A stretch of 64,000 bases of DNA. Origin: Pararge aegeria. Taxonomy: Eukaryota; Arthropoda; Insecta; Lepidoptera; Nymphalidae. A program made the translations under genes and the position numbers. The DNA lies in the NCBI RefSeq assembly GCF_905163445.1, contig NC_053202.1, forward strand, positions 2,046,001 to 2,110,000, read 5' to 3'. Positions 1 to 10,400 of the stretch are shown here, piece after piece. Below the pieces are notes generated by a model. It was not told the origin of the DNA and did not search any database. It saw nothing but the letters and a program-made list of their open reading frames with translations. Position 1 is the stretch's first letter; every line of letters starts with the position of its first letter.

Positions 1-65
1 TATTGCTTGGATATGATTTCCGCTTCTGTACCAGTGCTCTGAGTGTGATAAAGCTGGATTTTTTA
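1..65 (-). repeat. HP element, edge fragment
   Basis: The stretch around CAGTGCTCTGAGTGTGATAA matches the interior of the HP copy at 5608-5860 in the same orientation (there CAATGCTCTGAGAGTTGGTAA). Only part of the element lies inside the window. Confidence 0.4.
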
Positions 66-301
66 TCGTTTTTAACTTTTCAAAGTTATAATAATATCTT
101 TATTGCCAGATTGTAAGTATACAAGGTGTAGTATAGTCAATTTGAATTGTGCAATTTACAATCAGCCACACAATGGCATGCAATGGTTTACATTAAATTC
201 CACCACAATAAACAATATTTTTTGTCAAATTTATTACATGTGTGTGATAATAATAACATTTAATTTTTATTTTATAGTAATATTTTCAATATAGTAATAA
301 G
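66..301. other. AT-rich stretch, nothing recognised
   Basis: AT-rich sequence with a short open frame but no coding bias or repeat similarity that I can see. Confidence 0.5.
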
Positions 302-529
302 TTATGTGCGCTTTAAGCAATTAAAATAGCACTTGCTTCTTGCTTGATGGAAAACATCGTGAGGAAACCTACATACATGAGAGTTCTCCATAACGTTCTC
401 AAAGGTATAGAGTCCACTAATTCGCACTGGGCCAGCGTGGTTGACTGCGGCTTTAAACCCTACTCATTGTGGAAGGAGACCCGTGCCTTGTAGTGGGCCG
501 GCAATGGGTTGATATGATGATGATGATAA
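302..529 (+). repeat. SINE-B, 5' truncated
   Basis: Lacks the tRNA-like head but has the family's body: GTGAGGAAACC, a central CACTGGGCCAGCGTGG, then GTAGTGGGCCGGCAATGGG and a terminal (ATG)n run. Compare the full copies at 19895 and 45306. It has no coding content. Confidence 0.85.
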
Positions 530-912
530 AACGTTAAGTATACCCCTTGCCCGAAGAGGTTACTCCTTTTTCTAGGCTTGATTAAGCAGCCATTGGCAAC
601 TTTTTTAATCCATAAAAACACTTTCACCAGAAAGAAACCTCGCGACATGAAACATTTTAATTAATTCAATGCGCCCCGTTATGCAGTGACAACATAATAC
701 GTCGGGCCTTCTGTCTCGCCGCAAAAACTCCCAAACTGATGGAGTGATTCGCGCCGGGCCCTGGTATTCGGTATATTATGCGACAGGGGAAAAAACTGTA
801 CAAATTTCTGTTCGAACAGTGTTTTTTTAAACCAGCTCTTATTTAACTTGCTCTATACGTTTTCCGGTTCAAAGTTTGGATTTTATTTAAAATTTTTGTG
901 ATTATTAAATTT
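530..912. other. Unassigned, with a GC-richer patch at 660-790
   Basis: No repeat or gene recognised. The patch at 660-790 is clearly richer in GC than its surroundings and has no second copy in the window. Confidence 0.4.
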
Positions 913-1131
913 TGACAGCGCAGTGGACAGTTACTCTGCTTTCTGAGTCCAAGGCTGTCGAAGGTTCGCGTACCACCACTGGAAAATGTTTGTGTGATGA
1001 ACGCGATTGGTTTTCAGTGTCTGGGTGTTTAAAAGTATTTATGTATATCGTTCATAAAAATATAGTACGCTTTGGGGCTACGTGGCGATGTGTGTATTGT
1101 CGTCGTATATTTATTTATTATTTATTTATTT
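913..1131 (+). repeat. SINE-A, degenerate
   Basis: The head keeps GCGCAGTGGACAG and CTTTCTGAGTCCAAGGC but its B box is damaged. The body follows the family (TGTTTGTGTGATGAAC, CAGTGTCTGGGTG), then skips the CATCAGTCATCTTAG part and resumes at CTTTGGGGCTACGTGGCGAT. It ends in an ATTT-rich tail. Confidence 0.85.
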
Positions 1132-1139
1132 TACAGTTT

Positions 1140-1545
1140 AACAATCTTTAGAATTCTTCTATCTTGTGAGAGATGCTGAGCGGTCTGATTCCTAGCAGCC
1201 GTTAGTTAACCCCGTAAGTAAAACGATATGCTTCTATTTGCCTAACTTATGCGTGCGCTCAACCCCCCTTGTTTTACACTATAATATTTCAGCAAGCCAA
1301 TCGCCTGCATGTTGCTTGATCCCGCAACAAGCGTCATGGGGACGCTTACAAGTCCCCACGCGTCGATTTACAACCCCACGTCACTTGCCCCTCGGTCCCC
1401 ACCCCATATCGGCGTTACTTATGGCGTATCTTTTCATGGCAAATTGGCGTAACATTTATTCAGTTTATGACCGGTGTATGATGATGCGATTACTTTAATC
1501 GCATTAAGTATGACAGAATATCATTAGATTCCAGGTAAATAATAT
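1140..1545. other. Unassigned
   Basis: A C-rich interval near 1258-1425 is followed by ordinary AT-rich DNA. TTCTATCTTGTGAGAGATG at about 1156 resembles the end of the LINE-P reading frame in antisense but is too short to call. Confidence 0.35.
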
Positions 1546-1546
1546 A

Positions 1547-1800
1547 CTACGACAATACACACATCGCCATCTAGCCCAAAAGTAAGCGTAGCTTGTGTTA
1601 TGGGTATAGATAGCTGAGATAGCTGATGAATATTTTTTCATGAATATTATACACATAAATACTTATAATATACAGATAAACAACCAGACACTGAAAAACA
1701 TTAATGTTCATCACACAAACACTCTCCAGTTGTGGGAATCGAACCCACGGCCTTGGGCTCAGAAAGCAGGGTCGCTGCCCACTGCGCCACTCGGCCGTTA
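1547..1800 (-). repeat. SINE-A, near full length
   Basis: This is a reference copy of the family. Read on the minus strand it starts with GGCCGAGTGGCGCAGTGGGC (pol III A-box region), then a perfect B box GGTTCGATTCC. The body follows (TGTGTGATGAACATTAATG, AGCTACGCTTACTTTTGGGC), then a tail after TGTCGTAGTATATT. The tRNA-like head implies pol III transcription and mobilisation by an RT supplied elsewhere (family knowledge). Short open frames crossing it are not genes. Confidence 0.92.
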
Positions 1801-1813
1801 TGTATGAAGAGAG

Positions 1814-2245
1814 CGATTTTTTTTTTAATTCCACTACAAGTTAGCCCTTGACTGCAATCTCACCTGCACGGTTAGCATAGGCAAGGCACAATTATATCCC
1901 CGGGAGAGGATAAAAATTTGTCTTCTCCTACAGCTTTATCAGCTGTCACAGCATTGGCGCAATAATATATGTGTAATAATAAACGGGTCTTAACTTCTCC
2001 TATTCCATATTCCCGTACTTTAGCAGGTTGACACGTTCATTATATCCCTTGTCAGGAGATATAACCGGGGGATATATTTTTGCTGTTGGTGGTTAATGAT
2101 AATGCAGTCTGAGATGGTAGCGGGCTAACCTGTTACGGAGTATGGTAGTCATACCCCTAATCGGTTTCTACTCGACATCTTACCGCAACACTAAATCGCT
2201 TAGTCCCAAGTCTTTGGTAACTAGCCACGCGATCCGTCATACCAG
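1814..2245 (-). repeat. SINE-C interrupted by an HP element
   Basis: The 3' end with its poly(A) (plus-strand T run) occupies 1814-1870 and stops at CTCACCTG. The family sequence resumes near 2085 at GTGGTTAATGATAATGCAG and runs to about 2245. The two parts are contiguous in intact SINE-C copies such as 27173-27392, so the HP element between them inserted later. Confidence 0.7.
1873..2084 (+). repeat. HP element
   Basis: A dispersed element of unknown class. Internal CTTCTCCTACAGCTTTATC and AATAATATATGTGTAATAAT recur at 46935-47175, and in reverse at 5608-5860. Near the right end TTATATCCC and GGAGATATAA flank a short loop, a hairpin present in all three long copies. No coding capacity. A MITE or a Helitron relative is possible. 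Confidence 0.6.
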
Positions 2246-2263
2246 ATCAGAATTAAGGGTAGG

Positions 2264-2299
2264 CAGTGCTCTTGTGCATGTATGAAGTGCACGCCACTG
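2264..2299. repeat. 40-bp dispersed motif ending GCACGCCACTG
   Basis: Nearly identical to 4919-4954: both carry CAGTGCT, GTGCAT, ATGAAGTGCACGCCACTG with only two differences. Their ends resemble hAT-1 termini, so they could be collapsed relatives, but no target duplication is visible. Confidence 0.5.
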
Positions 2300-2688
2300 G
2301 TCCCAGCAGGACGTCCATTCGTTGACATGCCTTTCCGGCTAGGTTTATTGCATCTCATATCGTGAAATATGCCTGTCTTATAGAGTGTTACATATTTTTC
2401 CATTTTTTCCTTTTTTTCCATTTCGAGACCCTGGGGCCATAGACTCTAGGTGCACATTACACTGCCGTTGATTGCCTCATCTGGTGGAAGAGGATCTGAG
2501 TCATTTTTGCGAAAAGAATCAGCCTGGCTGTGCAGCGCGGAAATGCAGTTAGCCATCTTGCAGCCATTCCAAGCGGGCATGACCTTAAGAGTACCCAATT
2601 ATTTTAGTAATATGTCTCCTTGAAGATTCTTGCTCTGTTCTCTTCCGCGCTGCTCTGCTACTTTCTGTTTTATTCTTCTGTAATAAAT
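2300..2688. other. Unassigned
   Basis: Contains T-rich runs near 2395-2425 and a plus-strand stretch near 2497-2625 open for about 40 codons. I do not recognise the peptide and see no repeat copy in the window. Confidence 0.35.
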
Positions 2689-3038
2689 TCAAAAATTCAA
2701 AATTCAAAATTTATTTATTTTAAGTAGGCCTAATACAAGCACTTTTGAAACGTCAAGTCTGTCCGTGTGTAACGACTCTACCACCGGTTCGGAAGGCAGA
2801 TTCTACCGAGAAGAAGCCGGCAAGAAACTCAGCAGTTGCTCTTTTCCAACATCAAAAATTTACATTTTACATTTTAACATTCATTTTTCTATCTTGTGAG
2901 AGATGAAAGCGGAGGCGGATGCTTCCAAGCAACCTTGTCATAAAGAAACTCATCAATTGTATAATAACCTCGCTGTAATAAATGTGTTTTAACACATTCT
3001 TTAAACTTATGTATTGGTATGTCCAAAATTACCTAATA
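2689..3038 (-). pseudogene. LINE-P 3' end with RT C-terminus
   Basis: 5'-truncated non-LTR retrotransposon. On the minus strand an open stretch of about 50 codons encodes the very end of the RT with motifs HKFKECVKTHLL, GYYTIDEFL and DKVAWKHP, closing at a TAG in CTCACAAGATAG. A 3' UTR follows with CTTCTCGGTAGAATCTGCCT and ACCGGTGGTAGAGTC, then a short ATTCAAA-type repeat tail at about 2689-2710. The RT palm is absent, so the copy is dead. The clade is CR1/Daphne- or Jockey-like; the fragment is too short to decide. Confidence 0.85.
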
Positions 3039-3041
3039 TAT

Positions 3042-3075
3042 TTTTATTACACTACAAGTTAGCTGGTGGATAGAA
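3042..3075 (-). repeat. SINE-C 3' scrap
   Basis: TTTTTATTACACTACAAGTT matches the poly(A) end of SINE-C, directly beside the LINE-P fragment. Confidence 0.45.
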
Positions 3076-3126
3076 TAATGATCATTCTCATCATCCTTAA
3101 GTATTCCTTCTCCTTCTACTTGGATG

Positions 3127-3339
3127 TATAGTTCAACGGGTACATTATGGGATTATATATTTTTGCTCATCGCTTGCTCGCTTTTGTCGATATTTTGACC
3201 CAGTTGCACGGGTCATGGTCAAGACCGGACTGACAAAGACTGACAAAGTTGAGTCCCTTCGTGACCAAGAACCATGCAACTGGGTCGAAATATCGAAAAA
3301 TGCTATTATATTATCGTGGTATGTACCTGTTGAACTATA
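3127..3339. mobile_element. MITE with long terminal inverted repeats
   Basis: Both ends read TATAGTTCAAC then GGGTAC or AGGTAC in inverted orientation. The similarity continues inward through GACCCAGTTGCA, giving arms of about 80-100 bp in a 213-bp element. TA at both outer edges fits a Tc1/mariner-like target duplication, though TA may instead be part of the terminus. No coding sequence. Confidence 0.7.
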
Positions 3340-3479
3340 TTTAAGAATTTTTTTTTTTAATCTTTAGTTTTTTTTTGTCTAAAGTTTTCAAACTATAAAT
3401 ATAACAAACTATATGTAATTCTTTTTTTTTTTTTTAATCATAACAAAAAACCTAACAATTATATAAATATAAGGGAAAT

Positions 3480-3830
3480 GTAACAGATACATAATAAGAT
3501 AAGATAATCTGTGCACAAATATCTCAACAACAGACCTGAAACCTTCTGTGGTCGGTTGAGAGAGAAGGCTCGTTAGAGCACCCACGTCAAATCTGTTGAT
3601 TTTGTACCGCCGCATAACATCTAGTCGCTCCAAATTGTATCTGCTACATTCCACCAGTACATGCTGGACATCATCCATCGTACCGCAAATATCGCAGTTG
3701 GCAGAACTAGCTTTCTTCATTAGAACTCATGTAATTCTTGTGTCGTATTACTGTCACTCGGTCGCTAATATTGAGGCAAGGTTAGCCTCATCGCGCGGTT
3801 TTCAACTATATATAAGAAATGTTAATTGAC
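3480..3830 (-). pseudogene. Non-LTR ORF2 C-terminal zinc knuckle, broken
   Basis: The minus-strand frame over 3530-3720 holds CDICGTMDDVQHVLVEC, a C-x2-C-x8-H-x4-C zinc-knuckle signature found at the C-terminus of I/R1/Jockey-type ORF2 proteins, followed by a short helical tail. Upstream (3720-3830) retroelement-like sequence continues in another frame, with an in-frame stop just before the first methionine. I infer a frameshifted, 5'-truncated retrotransposon relic. Below 3490 the frame only reads into A-rich 3' DNA. Confidence 0.65.
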
Positions 3831-3901
3831 CACGAAAATCTTAGTTTAAAATCCTTGTATATAGTTATTCAAAACTTCGATGCAGTATATCATTATATTT
3901 A

Positions 3902-4022
3902 TCCAATACAAGCTAGCTCTTGACTGCATTCTCACCTGGTGGTAAGTCTATGCAGTCTAAGATCTAAGCCTACGGCAAGGGGTACGGTAAGGGGTAAGGC
4001 AGTTATAATAAATCCCATACCC
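3902..4022 (-). repeat. SINE-C fragment
   Basis: Shows ACAAGCTAGCTCTTGACTGC, ATTCTCACCTGGTGGTAAG, then a divergent interior ending ATACCCCT. Confidence 0.7.
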
Positions 4023-4404
4023 CTACGTATTATAAGTTTAACAAACGGATATCAAATAATATAATCTGATATCGTGAAATATGCGCATTCAATCAAAATA
4101 ACGCGCTGCTACAAATTCCCGAGTCGTTAAATCAGCCGAAACGAGTCACACCGGGATTCCATAATGGTTGAAAACACACAGAACTGTATTTGGAACGTTG
4201 CCGCAACGGCTTGTATATATGAAAACACATAGAGTAAATGAGAAAAGTAACGTAAGTGTGTGTGTAAGTACGTGTATTTTTCGTGTGATAGAACAACAGA
4301 AGTTTTATAATTATTGCGACCGATAATACTCATTTCCATAATAATTTTGATAAGTTCCTTTTTTATAATTAATTGATGGATCAAACAGATATTCCACCTA
4401 TAAA
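4023..4404. other. Unassigned AT-rich DNA
   Basis: No repeat or gene recognised; the 85-codon minus-strand open frame shows no motif. Confidence 0.4.
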
Positions 4405-4560
4405 CAGCAACACTTCATAGGTTGCATGGTGATCCTGCAAAGTGATACCCTGTGTCCATCAAACTGAGGCGTAGGCTAAAGCCTCACGTACCTGTAACTA
4501 CACCGGCAACCTCAGACCAGAACACAGCATTGCGACAATGCTGCTTGGCGCAAAATTTTA
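4405..4560. repeat. Possible dispersed lepidopteran repeat
   Basis: The segment with GCCTCACGTACCTGTAACTA and ACCAGAACACAGCATTGCGA resembles, from memory, a widespread lepidopteran retroelement 3' region. There is no second copy in this window, so this rests on recognition only. Confidence 0.3.
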
Positions 4561-4724
4561 GAGACACTATTTCCATGTGTGTGGCATTACGGATCTAGTA
4601 AGAAGGTTGGTAATATACATCGTGAAGGTGAGGGCAATTTTTTGTTTCTCCGGGAAAGCAATGGCGCGTATAGAGTTTTACCAGGGTAGGCATAAAGTAA
4701 GAAAATGCCATGACATTCAGAAAT

Positions 4725-4890
4725 CCTTTTTTTTAACGATAGGCCAGCGCTTGACGACAATCATGTCTGATAGAAAGCAATGATGAGATCTAGGCTAGAG
4801 CAAGCTTGCCCAGAAAAAATCTTGTTCACTCTAGCCTTGAAGGTACTCAAGTTATAAGTTGCCAGGAAACATAGTTGCCGCGAGGTAGTT
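4725..4890. repeat. Possible dispersed lepidopteran repeat
   Basis: The T run followed by AGGCCAGCGCTTGACGACAA and CTCTAGCCTTGAAGGTACTC resembles a frequent lepidopteran repeat. No further copy is present here and it has no coding capacity. Confidence 0.35.
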
Positions 4891-4918
4891 TACAAGGGTT
4901 AAAAAATTGCATGCTAGG

Positions 4919-4954
4919 CAGTGCTTTTGTGCATATATGAAGTGCACGCCACTG
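4919..4954. repeat. 40-bp dispersed motif, second copy
   Basis: See 2264-2299; two differences over 36 bp, and the TAGG before both copies also matches. Confidence 0.5.
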
Positions 4955-5267
4955 AGCGTAATATATGTCCAGGGAAGTGGATATTCATGTTAAACACGTT
5001 CAGAACACGCTCCATTATTTAGTCGCGTGTGTTTCCGTTACGAGTTTCCACCATCCAGTCTCGGAGGGCTATCGATAGATTTGACTCGCAAATATCGTCT
5101 GTGCCGCGCGCAACACTAACTTATCGCGATAAATATCGATGAAAAACGGCACGCATTTGGTTAACGTTAAGGAGCCTGCACACGCACTGTTAGGTGTAAA
5201 GGTACATCCAATTATTCGTAATTAAAGTTTTTTTTGAGTACTAATGAGGGCAAAGCAGATGTTGATG
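4955..5267. other. Unassigned
   Basis: Moderately GC-rich, with CGATAGATTTGACTCGC and TATCGCGATAAATATCGATG near 5070-5145. No copy elsewhere in the window. Confidence 0.35.
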
Positions 5268-5366
5268 TGATGCAGCTTAAGTTTTTATAACTCGTACTGG
5301 GGATTTTCTTCATTTTATATCATCTGCATACTGTACTGTGCATACCCTCTATGCGCGCCACTGACT
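5268..5366. mobile_element. hAT-1 element, one half
   Basis: Right half only: TTATAACTCGTACTGGGGAT, TTTTCTTCATTTTATATCAT, then a degenerate terminus ending TGCGCGCCACTG. Compare the complete copies at 48442 and 49033. The left half is gone. Confidence 0.75.
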
Positions 5367-5369
5367 GAG

Positions 5370-5607
5370 TCCGACGCCCTTGCCTACATTACCCCCCGTT
5401 CTTTCAACTAACTCCATGCCAAAAATAAAGTCGATTGATGTTAAGGAGGGACAGACAAAAAAGCAAAAAAACAAACACATTCTGCTACAATGTCCTACAT
5501 CGCGCTAGCGACGTTTTCACATACTATCGCTATATAAATCTTTCAAAGATGAATCAGTGGTCCTTAGTCCCCGAGACCAACACTAGCAAGGCTATCACAG
5601 GCCGGAG
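5370..5607. other. Unassigned
   Basis: No recognisable feature. Confidence 0.35.
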
Positions 5608-5860
5608 ACAAAAATGATATACCCGATTGTATCGATAACAAGGGGTATATCATTTTACCCCTATAGTATAATTAACGTGGTGGACTGCTAAAGCACGGAA
5701 CATGGAAAAGGAGAAGTTTTGTCCCGTTTTTTATTACACATATATCATTTGCAATTGCGCGCCAATGCTCTGAGAGTTGGTAAAGCTGTGAGAGAATATA
5801 ATTTTTTATCCTTTCCCCGCGGAGATTATTGTCTCCTGCCCATGCTAGCGGTGCAGTTCT
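5608..5860 (-). repeat. HP element with perfect 14-bp terminal hairpin
   Basis: Reverse orientation to 1873-2084. Its terminal hairpin is exact: AAAATGATATACCC at 5611-5624 and its complement at 5643-5656, with an 18-base loop. The interior CTCTGAGAGTTGGTAAAGCT links it to the fragment at 1-65. Confidence 0.6.
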
Positions 5861-6017
5861 GAAGAAGATCTTCGAGGGCATTTTCTTATACCTCCCGTTT
5901 ACACAAGACTAATAAGTTCACCATCTGTAACATCATTCGCAACATTTCGTTCTCACCGAGTTTCATAACGAAAAAAAACTTCGATAAAAATAAATAAATA
6001 TATAATAATAAATAAAC

Positions 6018-6245
6018 ATACTACGACAATACACACATCGCCATCTAGCCCCAAAGTATGGGTGCTAAGATGACTGATGAATATTTTTATGAATAATATA
6101 CATAAATAAATACTTAGAATATACATATAAACCCCCAGACACTGAAAAACATTCATGAACACAATACATTTTCCAGTACTGTGAATCGAACCCACGGCCT
6201 TTTACTCAGAAAGCAGGGTCGCTGCAAACTGTGCCAATCGGCTGT
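6018..6245 (-). repeat. SINE-A
   Basis: Minus-strand head GATTGGCACAGTTTGCAGCG, B box GGTTCGATTC followed by mutated bases, and a complete body to CGTAGTATG. A small deletion follows CTTTGGGG. Confidence 0.88.
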
Positions 6246-6626
6246 CGAATAGGATAGGTTAGTGTAAAAACCTCTTAAGTTTAAAACATACGGCGGACAC
6301 GAGTTTTCCAGAATACCGACACGTCGCTGATTGACGGACGCGCGGACAAAAGATGTAATATAAATAAAAATAAACTGCGCGTCGCCTCGCGTTGCTGGAA
6401 TAATGGAAACGGGGCACAGACGCTGCGGATTTAAACAATTGGCTACAATGAGAATGTATTGTAAACGCAAGTAGCATAACATTTTGTTTTTGATATGAAT
6501 CTTGTTGGAAGTATAACCCTGTGTGTAATGAGTATACAGTGAGTGTTTGTATACTCATAGAGAGTACCGGCGCGCAAGAAATCCGTATATTAAGCTTCTC
6601 TATAATTCATATTACTTGTTTCCTTT
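6246..6626. other. Unassigned, with a short hairpin
   Basis: GC-richer at 6285-6430 with no second copy. GAGTATACA at 6530-6538 and TGTATACTC at 6548-6556 form a perfect 9-bp stem with a 9-base loop. Overlapping open frames of about 100 codons on the minus strand have no recognisable motif. Confidence 0.35.
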
Positions 6627-6715
6627 AAATGACTCTACTACCAGTTCGGAATGCTGTCTTCGGCAGAGAAGACCACTGGCAAGAAACTCTACCGGTGCTC
6701 TTATATTCAATCAAT
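6627..6715 (-). repeat. LINE-P 3' UTR, divergent
   Basis: GACTCTACTACCAGTTCGGA and GGCAAGAAACTCTACCGGTG align with the LINE-P 3' UTR, with many substitutions: an old copy. Confidence 0.6.
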
Positions 6716-7385
6716 TAAAACAAGAATTATAACAATTACAACATTGTCATACGTAATAACGCTAGGCCCTTTGATACAAGACATATTTTAAGACCGGACA
6801 AACATAACTATTATTATCACTTATAACATCAGGACTTTTGGAACAAGTTGTTTGTATAGAGCAACCTCTGCTACATAAGCTATATGTATAAAATAATGCT
6901 AGGGCTCCATATATGATACCGAAATAACCCTAAGGATGAGATATACTTATCTTATGCAACATCAGGTACCAACATAGTATCAACAACTTATCTCAACTCC
7001 ATTACCAGTACATACGACTCTTGTTTCGTCACAACAATATTTCCTTAAGTACATCGTTTCTATTATAAATCATCTATTCCCAATTTGTAACGTTATATCC
7101 ACAATACTTTACTTAATCTGCTTTTCTCAATTAATTAATTTAAATCCGTGCTAACTTTTCTTTCCCGCCCATCTATCTTGTCAAACTCGCGTCACCAGCC
7201 ATAGATTCTATACTTTTTTTTGTCAGTCTACTAAAGGCTATTATTCTTTTTTCAAAACACTATCAATGAGTAAGCCAACTATCGTTTGTTGATATATTTA
7301 ATATAATCATCGGTTTTATCATAGATAAAGTGCTGTCCTATTTCCTAACACGTGCATTACATGTAAAAATCACATAGAAGAAATT
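6716..7385. other. Unassigned AT-rich DNA
   Basis: About 670 bp with no recognisable repeat, gene or strong secondary structure. Confidence 0.4.
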
Positions 7386-7476
7386 TGATGGCGATAAATA
7401 AATTCATCAACTTAAAACTAAACCTACGAGGGTTCCAAACGCGCCCTGGTCTAAGAAGAAGCCCACAACTTCATAT
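7386..7476 (-). repeat. LINE-Q 3' UTR fragment abutting the 17-bp array
   Basis: On the minus strand it holds GTTGTGGGCTTCTTCTTAGA, CCAGGGCGCG, AACCCTCGTAGGTTTAG and TTATCGCCATC, in the same order as LINE-Q at 61000-61080. The similarity ends within about 10 bases of the first array unit. Confidence 0.75.
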
Positions 7477-7479
7477 ACA

Positions 7480-10400
7480 ACATAAGTAAATAATGATTTA
7501 CTTAAGTATATAATGTACTTAAGTGTATAATGTACTCAAGTAAATAATGTTCTTAAGTATATAATGTTTGAAGTAAATAATGTATTCATTTAACAATGTT
7601 CTTAAGTAAATAATGTACTAAAGTGTATAATGAATTTAAGTATATAATGCATTTAAGTATATAATGTAAATAAGTAAATAATGTACTTTTGTATATAATG
7701 TAAGTAAGAATATAATGTAAAAAAGTAAATAATGTACTTAAGTATATAATGTATTTAAGGATATAATGTACTTAAGCATATAATGTACATAAGAATATAA
7801 TGAACATAAGTAAATGATGTACTTAAGTATATAATATGTTTAAGTATATAATGTACTTAAGTATATAATGTATTTAAGGATATAATGTACTTAAGTATAT
7901 AATTAAAATAAGTAAATAATGTACATAAGTATATAATGTAAGTAAGTATATAATGTAAATAATTAAATAATGCATATTGTAAATAATGTACTTAAGTAAA
8001 TAATGTACTAAAGGCTATAATGCGTTTAAGTATATAATGTACTTAAGTATATAAAGTATTTAAGTGAATAATGTACTAAAGTATATAACGTAAGTAAGTG
8101 TATAATGTACATAGGTATATAATACATTTAAGTATAAACTGTATTAAAGTATATAATGTACACAAGTAAATATAGTATTTAAGTAAATAATGTACTTAAG
8201 TACAAAATGCATTTAAGTATATAATGTAAATAAGTAATTAATGTACTTAAGTATATAATGTATTTAAGTATATAATGTATCTAAGAATATAATGTACTAA
8301 AGTATATAAAAACATAAGTATATAATGTACTTAAGTATATAATGTTTTTAAGTATATAATGCATTTAAGTAAATAATGTACAAAAGTAAATAATGTATTT
8401 AAGTAAATAATGTACAAAAGTATATAATGTACTTTAGTATATAATGTGTTTAAGTATATAATGTAAATAAGTAAATAATGTACTTAAGTATATAATGTGT
8501 TTAAGTATATTATGTACTTAAGTATTTATTGTAAGTAAGTATATAATGCATTAAAGTATATAATGTAAATATGTAAATAATGTACTAAAGTATAGAATGC
8601 ATTTAAGTATATAATGTATCTAAGGATATAATGTACTAAAGTATATAAAAAAACATAAGTATATAATGTACTTAAGTATATAATGTTTTTAAGTATATAA
8701 TGCATTTAAGTAAATAATGTACAAAAGTAAATAATGTATTTAAGTAAATAATGTACAAAAGTATATAATGTACTTTAGTATATAATGTGTTTAAGTATAT
8801 AATGTAAATAAGTAAATAATGTACTTAAGTATATAATGTGTTTAGGTATATTATGTACTTAAGTATTTATTGTAAGTAAGTATATAATGCATTAAAGTAT
8901 ATAATGAATTTAAGTATATAAATGTAAATATGTAAATAATGAACTAAAGTATATAATGCATTTAAGTATATAATGTAAATAAGTAAATTATGTACTTTTG
9001 TACATAATTTAAGTAAGAATATAATGTAAAAAAGTAAATAATGTACTTAAGTATATAATGTACCTAAGTATATAATGTATTTAAGTATATAAAGTATTTA
9101 AGTGAATAATGTACTAAAGTATATAACGTAAGTAAGTGTATAATGTACATAGGTATATAATACATTTAAGTATAAACTGTATTAAAGTATATAATGTACA
9201 CAAGTAAATATAGTATTTAAGTAAATAATGTACTTAAGTACAAAATGCATTTAAGTGTATAATGTAAATAAGTAATTAATGTACTTAAGTATATAATGTA
9301 TTTAAGTATATAATGTATCTAAGGATATAATGTACTAAAGTATATAAAAACATAAGTATATAATGTACTTAAGTATATAATGTTTTTAAGTATATAATGC
9401 ATTTAAGTAAATAATGTACAAAAGTAAATAATGTATTTAAGTAAATAATGTACAAAAGTATATAATGTACTTTAGTATATAATGTGTTTAAGTATATAAT
9501 GTAAATAAGTAAATAATGTACTTAAGTATATAATGTGTTTAAGTATATTATGTACTTAAGTATTTATTGTAAGTAAGTATATAATGCATTAAAGTATATA
9601 ATATAAATATGTAAATAATGTACTAAAGTATAGAATGCATTTAAGTATATAATGTATCTAAGGATATAATGTACTAAAGTATATAAAAAACATAAGTATA
9701 TAATGTACTTAAGTATATAATGTTTTTAAGTATATAATGCATTTAAGTAAATAATGTACAAAAGTAAATAATGTATTTAAGTAAATAATGTACGAAAGTA
9801 TATAATGTACTTTAGTATATAATGTGTTTAAGTATATAATGTAAATAAGTAAATAATGTAAGTAAGTATATAATGTAAAAAATTAAATAATCTACTTTAG
9901 TATATAATGTGTTTTAGTATATAATGTACTTAAGTATTTAATGTACGTAAGTAAATAATGTACTTTAGTATATAATGTAAGTAAGTACATAACGTAAATA
10001 AGTAAATAATGCACTTGAGTTAATAATATACGAAAGTAAATAATGTATTGAAGTAAATAATGTTCTAAAGTACAAAATGCATTTAAGTATATAATGTAAG
10101 TATAAAATGTAAATAAATAAATAATGTACTTAAGTAAATAATGTACTTAAGTATATAATGTTTTTAAGTATATAATGCATTTAAGTATATAATGTATTAA
10201 ATTAAATAATGTACTTAAGTATATAATGTAAGTATATAATGTGTTTAAGTATATGTAGTATGTACTTTAGTATATAATGAAAATAAGTAAATAATGTACA
10301 AAAGTATATAACGTATTAAACGATATAATGTACTTAAGTAAATGATGTATTTAAGTATAAAATTTGTTAAAGTATATAATGTACTTAAGTATATATTGTA

